In this document: positions 24,965 through 34,340 of the stretch, piece after piece
How the letters are laid out: each line of letters begins with the position of its first letter
Numbering within the stretch: the stretch's first letter is position 1
Assembly: GCA_036338435.1 (NCBI GenBank)
Contig: JAYZCG010000014.1
Coordinates: forward strand, 62,001 to 126,000
From: JAPYTY01 sp036338435
Lineage (GTDB): Bacteria; Acidobacteriota; UBA6911; RPQK01; JADFOI01
Direction: 5' to 3'
Length of the DNA stretch: 64,000 nucleotides
The notes under the pieces: generated by a model
The model's input: the letters and a program-made list of their open reading frames with translations, nothing else
The model's database searches: none
Told to the model about the DNA's origin: nothing
Program-made: the position numbers and the translations under genes

Positions 24965-26890
24965 ATGTGTGGAATTGCAGGTATTCTAGGATCTGGGCGT
25001 ATTGTGCGGCGACCAATTTTAGAAAAAATAGCAAACAGTTTAGAGCACCGGGGGCCCGATAATGAGGGCGTTGAGACAATCTCGGTCGATCAATCTCAGG
25101 ATCGCATTTTGGGACTTGTTCACCGGAGGTTGTCGATTATTGATCTTTCAGAGGCAGCACATCAGCCTATGCACGATCCTGAGACGGGCAACTGGATTGT
25201 TTTCAACGGTGAGATATACAACTATCGTGAGATTCGTGAAGTTTTGGTTGGCGATGGACATAGGTTCAAGACGAATAGCGACACAGAGGTCATTCTCACA
25301 GCTTACGCCAAATGGGGTGAAGGCTGTTTAAGTAAATTGCGTGGCATGTTTGCCTTTGCTCTATGGTGTGCGAGGGAAAAGAAGCTCTTTTTGGCGATTG
25401 ACCGTGTTGGGATTAAACCTCTTTACTTTTGCAAAGGTGAGAGTGGTACTTTTGTCTTTTCTTCCGAAGTCAGAGCTCTCCTCCATAGCGGTGTGGTTAA
25501 ACGGGAAATTGAGCCATTGGCAATCGATTCTTTTTTGTCCTACGGTGCGATCCAGGCGCCTCTAACGATGATAAAGGGAGTGTACAGTTTGCGCCCAGCT
25601 CACTATTTGACCTACAGCCAAAGAAGTGGGGATATAGATGTAACGCAATATTGGACTCCCAAGGTTGGCACTCTAGGTGGAGCCGATTCTAATAGTCATC
25701 GGCATGCTAGGGAGTACTTTGAGAGTGTCTTGAAGGAAGCAGTTCGACACCATTTGGTGAGTGATGTCCCATTAGGGATTTTTCTAAGTGGAGGCATTGA
25801 TTCAAGTGCTCTTGCAATTTTGGTCAGTCAATTAGGTGGTGGAAATGGATTAGAATCGTTTACAGTCACATTTCCGGAGTCTTCCTACTCAGAAGGCAAG
25901 TACTCCCGATTAGTTGCTGACAAGTTCAGTGCCGACCATCATGAGATCGAGCTTTCAGAATCCGATTTGCAGGGGATACTTCCACAAGCACTGGAGGCAA
26001 TGGACCAGCCAACGGTTGATGGAATTAACGTCTACATTCTTTCCAAGGCTGTACACGAGAAAGGATTTAAAGCAGTCTTATCAGGTCAAGGGAGTGATGA
26101 GCTCTTTGGAGGGTACAATACCTTTCGAAGAATCCCTCTCTTGAAGCGCTTCGTTCGTTGCACACAAACATGTTTGGGCAATAATCAGAGAAGTGGGCTA
26201 GCTGACTGGCTTAGTCGTTTATTACAACATTCTACTTTTGGTTCGAAGCTGTTTCAGTGCATGGGTTCAAATGGTCATCTCCTCGATTTGTACTTGATTT
26301 CCCGTCAGCTTTTTAATCCTCATACCAAGAATCATTTAATCGATACTGAGGAGAGCATTTTGAGAAATGGAACTCTTGGAGAGACTGCTGACTGGCTTGT
26401 CTCAGAGATAAAGGGGCTTGATACATTTAGCGGCATATCGCTGCTAGAAATGCGCTGTTACTTGGCAAACATGCTTTTGAGGGATGGCGATATGATGAGC
26501 ATGGCACACGGACTTGAGATACGAGTCCCCTTTCTTGACCACAAGCTGATTGAATGTGTTTTCTCCATGCCTTCTGATACCAAACTGCACAACAGACTCC
26601 CAAAGCCTTTACTAGTACATTCAGTCATTGATCAAATGCCAAAGGAAATTTATCAAAGATCAAAAATGGGGTTTACCTTTCCTTGGGAAATCTGGTTGAG
26701 GAATCAATTGCGTTATCAAGTAGACGATTTGTTACACGAAACTCCTGATAGCAATCAGATGGGCTTAAACATGGAAGAATGTAGAAAGCTCTGGAAACGA
26801 TTCCTGTACAACAAGAGCGGTATGACATGGTCCAGAGCATGGGCACTTTATATTCTGTTGTTCTGGGTTCGGAGGAATATATCCACATGA
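24965..26890 (+). CDS. Asparagine synthase-like glutamine amidotransferase (AsnB/WbpS type)
   Basis: This 641-residue protein begins MCGIAGI, giving the N-terminal nucleophile Cys of class II glutaminases after Met removal, with RGPDNEG and FNGEIYNY. The synthetase domain has the PP-loop LSGGIDSSALA near residue 275. Full length is normal for AsnB. In O-antigen loci this family amidates carboxyl groups of uronic acids. The preceding genes make a uronic acid derivative, so amidation of that residue is a reasonable inference. Confidence 0.87.
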   Translation: MCGIAGILGSGRIVRRPILEKIANSLEHRGPDNEGVETISVDQSQDRILGLVHRRLSIIDLSEAAHQPMHDPETGNWIVFNGEIYNYREIREVLVGDGHRFKTNSDTEVILTAYAKWGEGCLSKLRGMFAFALWCAREKKLFLAIDRVGIKPLYFCKGESGTFVFSSEVRALLHSGVVKREIEPLAIDSFLSYGAIQAPLTMIKGVYSLRPAHYLTYSQRSGDIDVTQYWTPKVGTLGGADSNSHRHAREYFESVLKEAVRHHLVSDVPLGIFLSGGIDSSALAILVSQLGGGNGLESFTVTFPESSYSEGKYSRLVADKFSADHHEIELSESDLQGILPQALEAMDQPTVDGINVYILSKAVHEKGFKAVLSGQGSDELFGGYNTFRRIPLLKRFVRCTQTCLGNNQRSGLADWLSRLLQHSTFGSKLFQCMGSNGHLLDLYLISRQLFNPHTKNHLIDTEESILRNGTLGETADWLVSEIKGLDTFSGISLLEMRCYLANMLLRDGDMMSMAHGLEIRVPFLDHKLIECVFSMPSDTKLHNRLPKPLLVHSVIDQMPKEIYQRSKMGFTFPWEIWLRNQLRYQVDDLLHETPDSNQMGLNMEECRKLWKRFLYNKSGMTWSRAWALYILLFWVRRNIST

Positions 26891-26908
26891 GCAAGGTGGT
26901 GTGACGAT

Positions 26909-28027
26909 ATGCGAATTGGCATGAGTACATTGTCAGGTGTGAGCTATGGAGGCGTTACTTATTTCAAGCAGTTTATTCCTGAATTAGCGAAGGTTGACGT
27001 GCATAATGAATACCATATTTTTGTACCAGCAGGGGACCAACTGTCCAAGACCGTTCGGCAGAAAAACTTTCATTTTTACCAGTGCCCACTACACACAAAT
27101 TCTCCATTTCTGCGTATGTTGTGGGAGCAGTTTGTTCTGCCGAGTAAGGTCAAGAGAAAGAGAATTGATGTTTTTTTCACGGCCAAGAATGCCAACATTA
27201 TGTTTGTGTCCTGTAAGACGATTGTTGCAATCCGGAACATGGAACCACTCTGTTATAGGCAGTACAAAAATCATTGGAAACTAGATGTGCTTTCTTGGTT
27301 GAGAGGTGTGCTCACAAAAATTTCAGTTAAACGGGCTGATAGAGTGGTGACTGTCTCCCAATTTTCAAAGAGTGTTGTAGAACGCATTTCCCCGGAGATT
27401 GGGGAGCGCACCGACATTGTTTATAACGGTGGTTTGAAAAATCCCATTCGCCGCGATAGTAGCAATGGGAAACCACAGTTTTTGCTATCAGCTTCGAAAT
27501 TTGTTGCTTATGCCAATCAATTAAACTTGGTTAAGGGATACGCTCTACTGTGTCGAAAAAGAACGGATGGGCCACACCTGTGGTTGGCAGGCGGGGTTCA
27601 TGATACGGTTTATTTTCAGAAGATACAACGGTTTATAGCGGAGGAGAATTTAACCGATAGAATTAAGATTCTGGGGTTGATCCCCCACGAACAAATGATG
27701 GAACTGTATGGTCGTGCTTTGGCATTCGTGTTCCCTTCAACCTTGGAGGCCTGTCCAAATACCCTGATTGAAGCGATGGCACATGGCCTACCGATCGCCA
27801 CATCACAGACGGAACCAATGCCAGAAATTTGCAGGGATGCCGCGACTTATTTTGATCCTTCTAAAATTGGGGACATTGCTGACAAAATGGAGGCTGCTGC
27901 ATTTGACATTGGTTTGAGAAAGCGTCTCCAGGAAGCCTCTTTGGAACGATGCCAGTTTTTTAATTGGGAAAAAACTGCCAACGAAATGGTCGACATCTTT
28001 GGTAAAGTTCACCGTTATCAAGTATGA
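26909..28027 (+). CDS. GT4-family glycosyltransferase
   Basis: This 372-residue GT-B protein has GVSYGGVTYFKQF in the N-domain. Its C-domain has ILGLIPHEQMMELYGRA and the PSTLEACPNTLIEAMAHGLP form of the EX7E motif. Unlike typical GT4 proteins, the stretch before the donor domain (QLNLVKGYALL) departs from the usual GR....KG pattern. It lies 18 bp after the amidotransferase gene and overlaps the ABC transporter gene by 4 bp (ATGA), so it is part of one operon with both. Confidence 0.86.
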   Translation: MRIGMSTLSGVSYGGVTYFKQFIPELAKVDVHNEYHIFVPAGDQLSKTVRQKNFHFYQCPLHTNSPFLRMLWEQFVLPSKVKRKRIDVFFTAKNANIMFVSCKTIVAIRNMEPLCYRQYKNHWKLDVLSWLRGVLTKISVKRADRVVTVSQFSKSVVERISPEIGERTDIVYNGGLKNPIRRDSSNGKPQFLLSASKFVAYANQLNLVKGYALLCRKRTDGPHLWLAGGVHDTVYFQKIQRFIAEENLTDRIKILGLIPHEQMMELYGRALAFVFPSTLEACPNTLIEAMAHGLPIATSQTEPMPEICRDAATYFDPSKIGDIADKMEAAAFDIGLRKRLQEASLERCQFFNWEKTANEMVDIFGKVHRYQV

Positions 28028-29811
28028 GAGATATAGTCTTTATTTTAAAATTTCTCAAGAACTTGCTGGGACGCAAGTTGTTGTTTTGGCTTTTCCTCGC
28101 ATTTTGTGCTGCAGTGTCTGAAGGTATTGGGGTTGCTCTATTTTTGCCGATTCTTGAAGGTGGAGATCCTGAAGGGAAAATGGCCGAGCCCGTAGCGAAG
28201 GTACTGTCGGAGTTAGGCCTCGAATACTCTGTGCTAACTCTTTTGATTGTGATGGTGCTGTTTTTCATGTTGAGGGGAGTTCTGTTTGTTTTCCAAGATC
28301 TATACTTCAAGAAGATAATTTCTAGATGTTTTGTTGAGTTAAGATGTGACTTTATAACTCGTTTTTTTAGAGTGGATTATCAGTATTTTCTTAGGAAAGA
28401 TATCGGATCCATCACTAATGCAGCAGTCGTTGAGTTGCCAAGGGTGTTGGGGGCATTTGAGCAGTGTGTAATTGTACTCGTCTCGGTCGGATTATTCGTC
28501 GTTTATTGCACCTTACCTCTCAGTCTAAACCCCTATCTCACTCTATCGGTAGTGGGTTTGTTAATTCCAGGATATTTTATTTTCAGCAAAATCAACAGAA
28601 TGACGCAGAAACTTTCCATTGAAAATAGCGAGAATAATTCCCGTCTTCAGTCCTTTCTTATCCAAGCCTTTCAAAATTTCAAATATCTGAAGGCAACAAA
28701 TTCAATCACGGGTATTTTTGGGAAAATTCGTCGTGCAAGTGGTGTGCAAGGACGGATTTATTACAAGCTAGCAGTGATGCAATCCTTTAATGCGCATAGC
28801 GTTGAGCCTTTATCTGTGGTGGTGATTGCAGGCCTCTTTTTCTATCATGTTCAAATACGTGGAGGCAACATTATCGAAATGGTTTTTGTTGCGTTTCTGA
28901 TACGACGAGCCATAACCTTCTTTTTTGTAGCACAGCAGGCCTACCGCAAAGTGATTGCATACACAGGTAGTATCAGGATCTTCCAGAATTTCAAGAAGGA
29001 GTTGGTCGAAAACCAGGAAGATCGTAAGAAGGACGCCATCGCACCCAATTTTAATCAATCCATCCAACTCCAGAATGTGTCATTTCAGTATGGGGATGGA
29101 CCAGATGTTTTAAAGAGGATCAACCTCGACATTCTTCCAAGGCAGACAGTAGCTTTTGTGGGCCGTTCGGGAGCCGGGAAATCTACTTTAGCGACACTCT
29201 TAACGGGGATGTTAAAGCCTAAGAGTGGACAAGTGTTACTGGGTAACACTTGTTATAGTGACATTGATGATGGACTGATGAGGCGTGATATAGGATATGT
29301 TACCCAGGAAGGGGTGATATTCAACGATACCATATGGAACAATGTCACTTTGTGGGAAGGAGGTGTCCGTGAGGAACGGGTTCACAGAGCGGCAGCCGGA
29401 GCCCATCTTGATCAGTTCATCGAGGATTTGCCAGATCGGTACGATGCGTTCTTGGGGGACAACGGGATTAATATATCTGGAGGACAGCGACAGAGGATAA
29501 GTATTGCCCGAGAACTTTTTAAAGAAGCACAGTTTGTGATCTTTGATGAGGCAACCAGTTCGTTAGATGGGCACTCTGAACGTGAGATCCAGGAGAATAT
29601 TGATGAGTTTCGTGGGACAAAGACCATCATTATTATTGCACATCGACTTTCGACTGTGAGGCACAGCGATCTCATTGTTGTCCTAAAGGACGGGGAAATA
29701 GTAGAGCAGGGAACATACGACGAACTGTATGACCTCAACGGGGAGTTCCGCAGTATGGTACAGGAACAGGCCTTGAGTGATACAAGTCAGAGAGGTTCTC
29801 GCAAACCATGA
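28024..29811 (+). CDS. ABC transporter, fused membrane and ATPase domains (MsbA/PglK-like exporter)
   Basis: This 595-residue half-transporter has about six membrane spans in the first ~330 residues, then an ATPase domain with Walker A GRSGAGKST, signature SGGQRQRISIAREL, Walker B VIFDEATSSLD and the switch His in IIAHRLSTV. As a homodimer it would flip lipid-linked oligosaccharide (as PglK does) or another lipid. Being coupled to a glycosyltransferase gene in a glycan locus makes flipping of a lipid-linked repeat unit the best guess. No Wzx-type flippase is visible in the window. Confidence 0.87.
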   Translation: MRDIVFILKFLKNLLGRKLLFWLFLAFCAAVSEGIGVALFLPILEGGDPEGKMAEPVAKVLSELGLEYSVLTLLIVMVLFFMLRGVLFVFQDLYFKKIISRCFVELRCDFITRFFRVDYQYFLRKDIGSITNAAVVELPRVLGAFEQCVIVLVSVGLFVVYCTLPLSLNPYLTLSVVGLLIPGYFIFSKINRMTQKLSIENSENNSRLQSFLIQAFQNFKYLKATNSITGIFGKIRRASGVQGRIYYKLAVMQSFNAHSVEPLSVVVIAGLFFYHVQIRGGNIIEMVFVAFLIRRAITFFFVAQQAYRKVIAYTGSIRIFQNFKKELVENQEDRKKDAIAPNFNQSIQLQNVSFQYGDGPDVLKRINLDILPRQTVAFVGRSGAGKSTLATLLTGMLKPKSGQVLLGNTCYSDIDDGLMRRDIGYVTQEGVIFNDTIWNNVTLWEGGVREERVHRAAAGAHLDQFIEDLPDRYDAFLGDNGINISGGQRQRISIARELFKEAQFVIFDEATSSLDGHSEREIQENIDEFRGTKTIIIIAHRLSTVRHSDLIVVLKDGEIVEQGTYDELYDLNGEFRSMVQEQALSDTSQRGSRKP

Positions 29812-29873
29812 CTCAAAGTGCCTGAACTGTGTGTTTTGTTCCGAGCGGCCAGTGTGCCAGGGATACCCTGTAA

Positions 29874-30977
29874 CTAAGCTTTCTCAGGATTTTTATCCGC
29901 TACAATGCCAGCAAAGTGTTGGCAGAATTCGTGGTGGCCTTCCTCTGTACATAGAAGGCTTTTGTAGCGTGTCTGGGCCTGCTTTGCCAAATCAACCATT
30001 TTCCGTGGATTCTGGGAAACGAATTCAATAGTCTCATCAAGATCTGAAAGATCCCATGCAAATGGCAGGTATGATTCGTTTTCAACCCACAGGTCTGGCC
30101 ATGTTTCAACATGATTCATCTGTTGCTTAATCATCGCGGCCCCTGAGATCACAATTTCAAAATCTCGATAGCAGATTTCTCCAAATCCGAATGGAGAAAC
30201 GGCCGCGATCGACTGAGTCAATTCTTTGAAATATTTTGGTTTAGAAATCGTTTTGACACACATTTGTTCACTCAATCTCTTTTTTATCTCTTTTCGTGCA
30301 TATGCAACTGTTTCCCTTGTATAAGATGTTCCGATGCGGCAACTGCAGCGTATCGGGCGCTTAAGTGAGGGGGACCACCAGCGTACAGGATAAAAGCGCG
30401 GGACGATGGTGCCCATTCTGTGCCAAGTGTGTCCCCATAGCACTCCATGACGACCATGGTGGGTCATTCCCGAGTGCCAGCCCACTTGAATTTTGTCAAG
30501 ATCTTTGTCACGGGGAACATGGTTTAAATGAGGTGGTCCGGAATCCCGATCCTGAACGCCAAATTTTCTGTGATAGAAATCAGTTGTGAGTCGTGACCCG
30601 TAGTATACGTTTTGGTAGGCGCTTCTATCTTTTAAGATCTGGCTTTTAAGATAGCGGTCAACATGTGGCAACACTCTTAAATGGGTGGTTCCGGTGCTGT
30701 CGGAAAGATCAAACCATAGAATCTGAGCCGAGCCTTTTCGAGATTGTTGAAGGAATTGGATGATTCTAGAGCCTCCGGCTTCCGCCCACCATGAACTAAA
30801 AAACCTACTACTCAGGCACAGAACATCGCAGTTCATCAAGGATGGGACAATACGTGAGTAGAAACGTAGGGCGATACCGTAATCTTTGAGTCTTCTCTGG
30901 TTGTACTTTAACGGGAACAGGAAAGATTCCCCGTTTCGATTGTAGTAATTTTCATGCAAGATATGAATTTGTTGCAT
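29874..30977 (-). CDS. Putative glycosyltransferase (GT-B-like), family not recognised
   Basis: This 367-residue protein is encoded against the surrounding genes. The N-terminal half has no named motif. The C-terminal half has a GT-B-like ending: SPFGFGEICYRDFEIVISG, then an FAWDLSDLDETI segment as in CgeB-type or GT1-like proteins. There is no signal peptide or membrane span. The start at 30977 has a GAGG ribosome site. The stop lies about 60 bp from the convergent ABC transporter gene. Function is inferred from fold hints and location only. Confidence 0.55.
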   Translation of the reverse strand: MQQIHILHENYYNRNGESFLFPLKYNQRRLKDYGIALRFYSRIVPSLMNCDVLCLSSRFFSSWWAEAGGSRIIQFLQQSRKGSAQILWFDLSDSTGTTHLRVLPHVDRYLKSQILKDRSAYQNVYYGSRLTTDFYHRKFGVQDRDSGPPHLNHVPRDKDLDKIQVGWHSGMTHHGRHGVLWGHTWHRMGTIVPRFYPVRWWSPSLKRPIRCSCRIGTSYTRETVAYARKEIKKRLSEQMCVKTISKPKYFKELTQSIAAVSPFGFGEICYRDFEIVISGAAMIKQQMNHVETWPDLWVENESYLPFAWDLSDLDETIEFVSQNPRKMVDLAKQAQTRYKSLLCTEEGHHEFCQHFAGIVADKNPEKA

Positions 30978-31080
30978 GTCTGATCCTCAATGACGCAACC
31001 TTAATGGTAGCAGATTCGGAAGATCTTGTGACTGCGATCCTAAAAGGTTGTTAAACTGGGAAACGTTAATCTGAGGGCAA

Positions 31081-31764
31081 ATGATGTTGGGACTTATTCC
31101 AGCCAGGGGCGGATCTAAGGCATTGCCTGGGAAGAATATTCTGAAATTGGCCGATAAACCCCTTATCGCCTACACAGTTGAAGCTGCGCTAAAGGCTCAA
31201 TCTATTGATAGAGTAGTCGTCTCAACGGATTGTCAGGATATTGCCGATGTGGCGGAACGCTACGGTGCCGAGGTGCCCTTTTTGAGGCCCAGTGAGCTTG
31301 CACAGGATGATTCTCAAATTATTGATACATACATCTATACTGTAGATCGACTGACCCAAGAGACAGGTGTGGAAATCACAGAGCTCGCTGTGTTTTTACC
31401 TACGGCTCCTTTAAGAGATCACGATGACATTGACAAGGCTGTAGGCATATTTAGGGAAAAATCGGCAGATTCTGTCGTATCTTATTACCCCGCTCCTCAT
31501 CCTGTGCGATGGCATCGCTACCTGGATGAAGGGGGGGTGTTGTGCCCCTTGTTCCCAGAGTATAAGGAGTTAGGAAACCGTCAGGAGGAGCCCCAAGCTT
31601 ACCTGCCAAATGGGGCAATTTACATATTTAGGTACTCGGTTCTAAAGGATTTGGGCGTGTACTACACAGCTAAATCTTACCCTTACTTGATGTCCCAATC
31701 CCGGTCTATAGACGTTGATACTATTGAAGATTTCAAGCTTGCTGAGTATCGGCTTTCTACTTGA
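31081..31764 (+). CDS. CMP-sugar synthetase (acylneuraminate cytidylyltransferase family), first copy
   Basis: This 227-residue protein has the nucleotide-binding opening LIPARGGSKALPGKNI and VVSTDCQDIADVAERYGAEVPFLRP, typical of NeuA/PseF/LegF enzymes that couple CTP to a nonulosonic acid. Length and ending (SIDVDTIEDFKLAEY) are normal for the family. It stands alone between two opposite-strand genes and upstream of the phosphonopyruvate decarboxylase pair, so it may serve either the nonulosonate or, less likely, an anionic phosphonate. It is a clear paralogue of the gene at 41769. Confidence 0.85.
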   Translation: MMLGLIPARGGSKALPGKNILKLADKPLIAYTVEAALKAQSIDRVVVSTDCQDIADVAERYGAEVPFLRPSELAQDDSQIIDTYIYTVDRLTQETGVEITELAVFLPTAPLRDHDDIDKAVGIFREKSADSVVSYYPAPHPVRWHRYLDEGGVLCPLFPEYKELGNRQEEPQAYLPNGAIYIFRYSVLKDLGVYYTAKSYPYLMSQSRSIDVDTIEDFKLAEYRLST

Positions 31765-31822
31765 GTACGCGCCGTCATAACGGATGTTCCAAATGGTGTT
31801 GGTTCCTCGTTGTCCTGAATAT

Positions 31823-32857
31823 TTAGAGTGTCTTTTCGACAAAGTAGACAACTTTCCTATATTTCATTCCAAGAACATCGAGAAGATACTTGATAGTTGC
31901 CTTACAGAGGCGCATTAAGTTTCGAGGATGTAGTGACCCAACATCCATAAATCGGAGTAGGAAAAAAATCTTTTTCTCCTTAAATCCACTTTCTTTAAGC
32001 ATATTCGAAAACATTTTGGGCATGACGTAATTGAGATGATCTATATGATAAGTTTTGCGCAAAGCTTTCAATCGGCTCTTGTCGGTAATGAGGTGTTCGT
32101 TTTTTAGATCATCTATATCTGCATTAAGATCCATGATTGGGTGGCTGATGTATAGGATTCCGTCATCGCTAAGCAGATCATGCATTAGTTTGAACTCGCC
32201 TTTGAGATCTAGAAAATGTTCGTCCGCGGATTGACACACGATAGCATCAAAAGGAGCATATTCAAGTAAGTCTGTTTTCTTTCGGACTAATATCACATTA
32301 AGAGGATGGCGTTGTGATACCAAATCTGAGATATTCGGGGGGAATTTGACGTCGTAGGCTATTACTTGGTCAAAGCCTTTCATCCGTGCCATGAGTGGGA
32401 GCATTCCTATGGAAGCGCCAAAATCAAGCAAGGACAATTCACCAGATGCTTTCTTCCGAAGGGCAATGCGCATCAGGATGTTGATGACTTGTATTTGAAA
32501 TTGCAGATGTGTGGCACTGGATCGTGAGAATTCCTTTTGATATCTGAGCAGTGTTTCTTCTATCTTTTGTTCCGGCCAAGGTTGATTGTGTTGTTCTTCG
32601 TCAGCTACAAAAACATCCCTTATGTAAATACATCCACATCGTTTGCATTCTACGATCGTTGATGTTGTGTCTTCATTGAATTTCATGGAATCTAATAGGC
32701 TGGGGTCTTGTTTTCTGACATCAATTTGGAAATCACGTGTGAATGTGAAGCGAGTTTGTGGATCATCATGACCGCAGTTGATGCAGCAGCGCACAATGTG
32801 AGTGTTGTCTTCGAATGTTGTGATGGGTTTCTCTCTGTTCATACGGTGATGATACAT
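31823..32857 (-). CDS. Class I SAM-dependent methyltransferase with N-terminal zinc-ribbon-like region
   Basis: This 344-residue protein begins with paired cysteines (CCINCG, later CKRCGC) forming a probable zinc site, as in Methyltransf_13 proteins. The Rossmann core follows: LSLLDFGASIGMLPLMA (SAM loop) and a FDAIVCQSADEHF segment. The family methylates sugars or small molecules. It is divergent from the phosphonopyruvate decarboxylase genes over only ~41 bp, so the two units share a promoter region. Candidate substrates are a nucleotide sugar or a phosphonate; nothing in the sequence decides this. Confidence 0.72.
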   Translation of the reverse strand: MYHHRMNREKPITTFEDNTHIVRCCINCGHDDPQTRFTFTRDFQIDVRKQDPSLLDSMKFNEDTTSTIVECKRCGCIYIRDVFVADEEQHNQPWPEQKIEETLLRYQKEFSRSSATHLQFQIQVINILMRIALRKKASGELSLLDFGASIGMLPLMARMKGFDQVIAYDVKFPPNISDLVSQRHPLNVILVRKKTDLLEYAPFDAIVCQSADEHFLDLKGEFKLMHDLLSDDGILYISHPIMDLNADIDDLKNEHLITDKSRLKALRKTYHIDHLNYVMPKMFSNMLKESGFKEKKIFFLLRFMDVGSLHPRNLMRLCKATIKYLLDVLGMKYRKVVYFVEKTL

Positions 32858-32898
32858 TCTTGGGGTGTAAATTGGGTCTAAACTAGTACAAGGTGACT

Positions 32899-33423
32899 AT
32901 GTCAGAAGAACCGGTAGAAGGGGATTTCTCCAGTATAGAAAGCCCCGCTTTCTGCAATATTTTAGAAGCACTTGGATTCGATTTTTTTGTTGGAGTTCCG
33001 TGTTCCACGTTTAAGCCACTGTATGGTAAGTTGCAAAGTCATTCCCATTGGACGTACATACCGGCTGTTCGGGAGGATGCAGCAGTGGGCATTGCGGTTG
33101 GAGCCTACATGGCTGGCCGCAAACCTGTCGTTTTAATGCAGAATTCAGGCTTCGGCTATAGTCTGAATGCGTTTACTTCGTTGGCCCTTATCTATGAGAT
33201 CCCCCTATTAGTTTTGATTGGTTGGCGCGGTTATCAGGGGCAAGATGCTCCGGAGCACATTGTAATGGGTCTGAGTCTGCTGGATATTCTCAGCGATGTA
33301 GGGATTTCGTGTACGGTTCTGGGCACGGGAGACATAGAGCAAGAACTGACTCAGGGGGCAAGAGAGTTGGAACGGACGAAAAAGCCAGTCGCGATTCTTG
33401 TAAGGAGAGGTGTGATGGTATGA
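32899..33423 (+). CDS. Phosphonopyruvate decarboxylase, alpha (PYR-domain) subunit
   Basis: This 174-residue protein is the N-terminal thiamine-diphosphate half: FFVGVPCSTFKPLYG, then REDAAVGIAVGAYMAG with the catalytic Glu, then NSGFGYSLNAFTSL and IGWRGYQGQDAPEH, all characteristic of Ppd and its sulfopyruvate relatives. It converts phosphonopyruvate to phosphonoacetaldehyde with its partner, the irreversible step that pulls the PEP mutase reaction forward. The ATG at 32899 is used (AAGGTG site). Its stop overlaps the beta-subunit start by ATGA. Sulfopyruvate decarboxylase is the alternative, but pepM and the transaminase in the same locus favour the phosphonate. Confidence 0.88.
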   Translation: MSEEPVEGDFSSIESPAFCNILEALGFDFFVGVPCSTFKPLYGKLQSHSHWTYIPAVREDAAVGIAVGAYMAGRKPVVLMQNSGFGYSLNAFTSLALIYEIPLLVLIGWRGYQGQDAPEHIVMGLSLLDILSDVGISCTVLGTGDIEQELTQGARELERTKKPVAILVRRGVMV

Positions 33424-33986
33424 AGAGAATGGAGGCCATTGAGACCATCATGAACGCAATGGATAACGAGCTTGTTGTTTGTGCTACTGGCATGATTTCC
33501 CGCGAGTCTTGCTATGTCCATGATCGCGAGGAAAATTTTTATATGATTGGCTCTATGGGTCTCAATTCCTCTATCGCACTTGGTTTAGCTATCAATCGTC
33601 CCGAAGACGTCGTTGTGATCTTGGACGGTGATGGGAGTATCTTGATGAACATGGGAATGCTTGCTTCCATTGGAGAGTGTGCTCCGACAAACCTTATCCA
33701 CTTGGTACTTGATAACGAGAGCTATGCCTCAACAGGCGGACAGCGGAGTATTAGTAATGCGGTGAGTCTCGAAAAAGTAGCCATGGCTGCCGGCTACAAG
33801 TACTCTCAGCGTGTCGACACTCCTGAACAGTTGGCCTTGGAACTAGATGGCCTGCGGGCTAAGCCACGACCGGCGTTCTGGCTTATCAAGGTTCAACCTG
33901 GCAATCTTCCTGAACTTCCCCGCATTCCGCTGTCTCCTCCTGAAATCACAAGCAGATTTGTTAGAGCTGTTATCAAGGATGGATAG
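33420..33986 (+). CDS. Phosphonopyruvate decarboxylase, beta (PP-domain) subunit
   Basis: This 188-residue protein is the C-terminal ThDP half, with GSMGLNSSIALGLA, the GDG...N cofactor motif (DGDGSILMNMGMLASI followed by LDNESYASTGGQ) and a short C-terminal tail. Start 33420 is fixed by the ATGA overlap with the alpha subunit; a longer in-frame start inside alpha gives a non-homologous Arg/Gly-rich extension. Many Ppd enzymes are a single ~380-residue chain; here the two halves are separate, as in ComDE-type sulfopyruvate decarboxylases. Confidence 0.88.
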   Translation: MKRMEAIETIMNAMDNELVVCATGMISRESCYVHDREENFYMIGSMGLNSSIALGLAINRPEDVVVILDGDGSILMNMGMLASIGECAPTNLIHLVLDNESYASTGGQRSISNAVSLEKVAMAAGYKYSQRVDTPEQLALELDGLRAKPRPAFWLIKVQPGNLPELPRIPLSPPEITSRFVRAVIKDG

Positions 33987-34340
33987 ACGGTTGCTTCGAC
34001 TTGCCTAGATGGGTGTGTATTGCAATCTCTTTTCGTGTGTGCCTAGCCCCACAACCTCTGTCAGTAAACTGAACGTAGCGACTGACGGAAATGCTGAGAA
34101 CGATTCGAAGTAGTACACTTTAGAGCCTTCTTACTTGTGGTTCTGATGTCTATCTCGTACTGTAACAGAATGTATTACAAATGGTTTGAGGGGCTAAGAG
34201 TACGTCACTCAAAGAACTCAAGGATAACCCAACGGTGAGTTAGATAAACCAATTTAATAAAGTTTTGGTTGAGGAATTCCTTCACCAAAAAGTGTGTAAA
34301 AGCTTAAAAATTGAGAAGTCTTAGATAAGGAGTTGAATCG
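33987..34340. other. Intergenic region, non-coding
   Basis: These 354 bases have no supported gene. The right end has a good ribosome site, AAGGAG at 34327-34332, eight bases before the GTG start at 34341. The A+T content rises through this stretch into the following two genes, so it may mark an insertion boundary. I see no clear promoter or terminator. Confidence 0.4.

Noticed and set aside
33222..33420. Longer start for the Ppd beta subunit
   Set aside because: Adds 66 residues of Arg/Gly/Ser-rich sequence read out of frame from the alpha subunit; ATGA overlap and homology fix the start at 33420.
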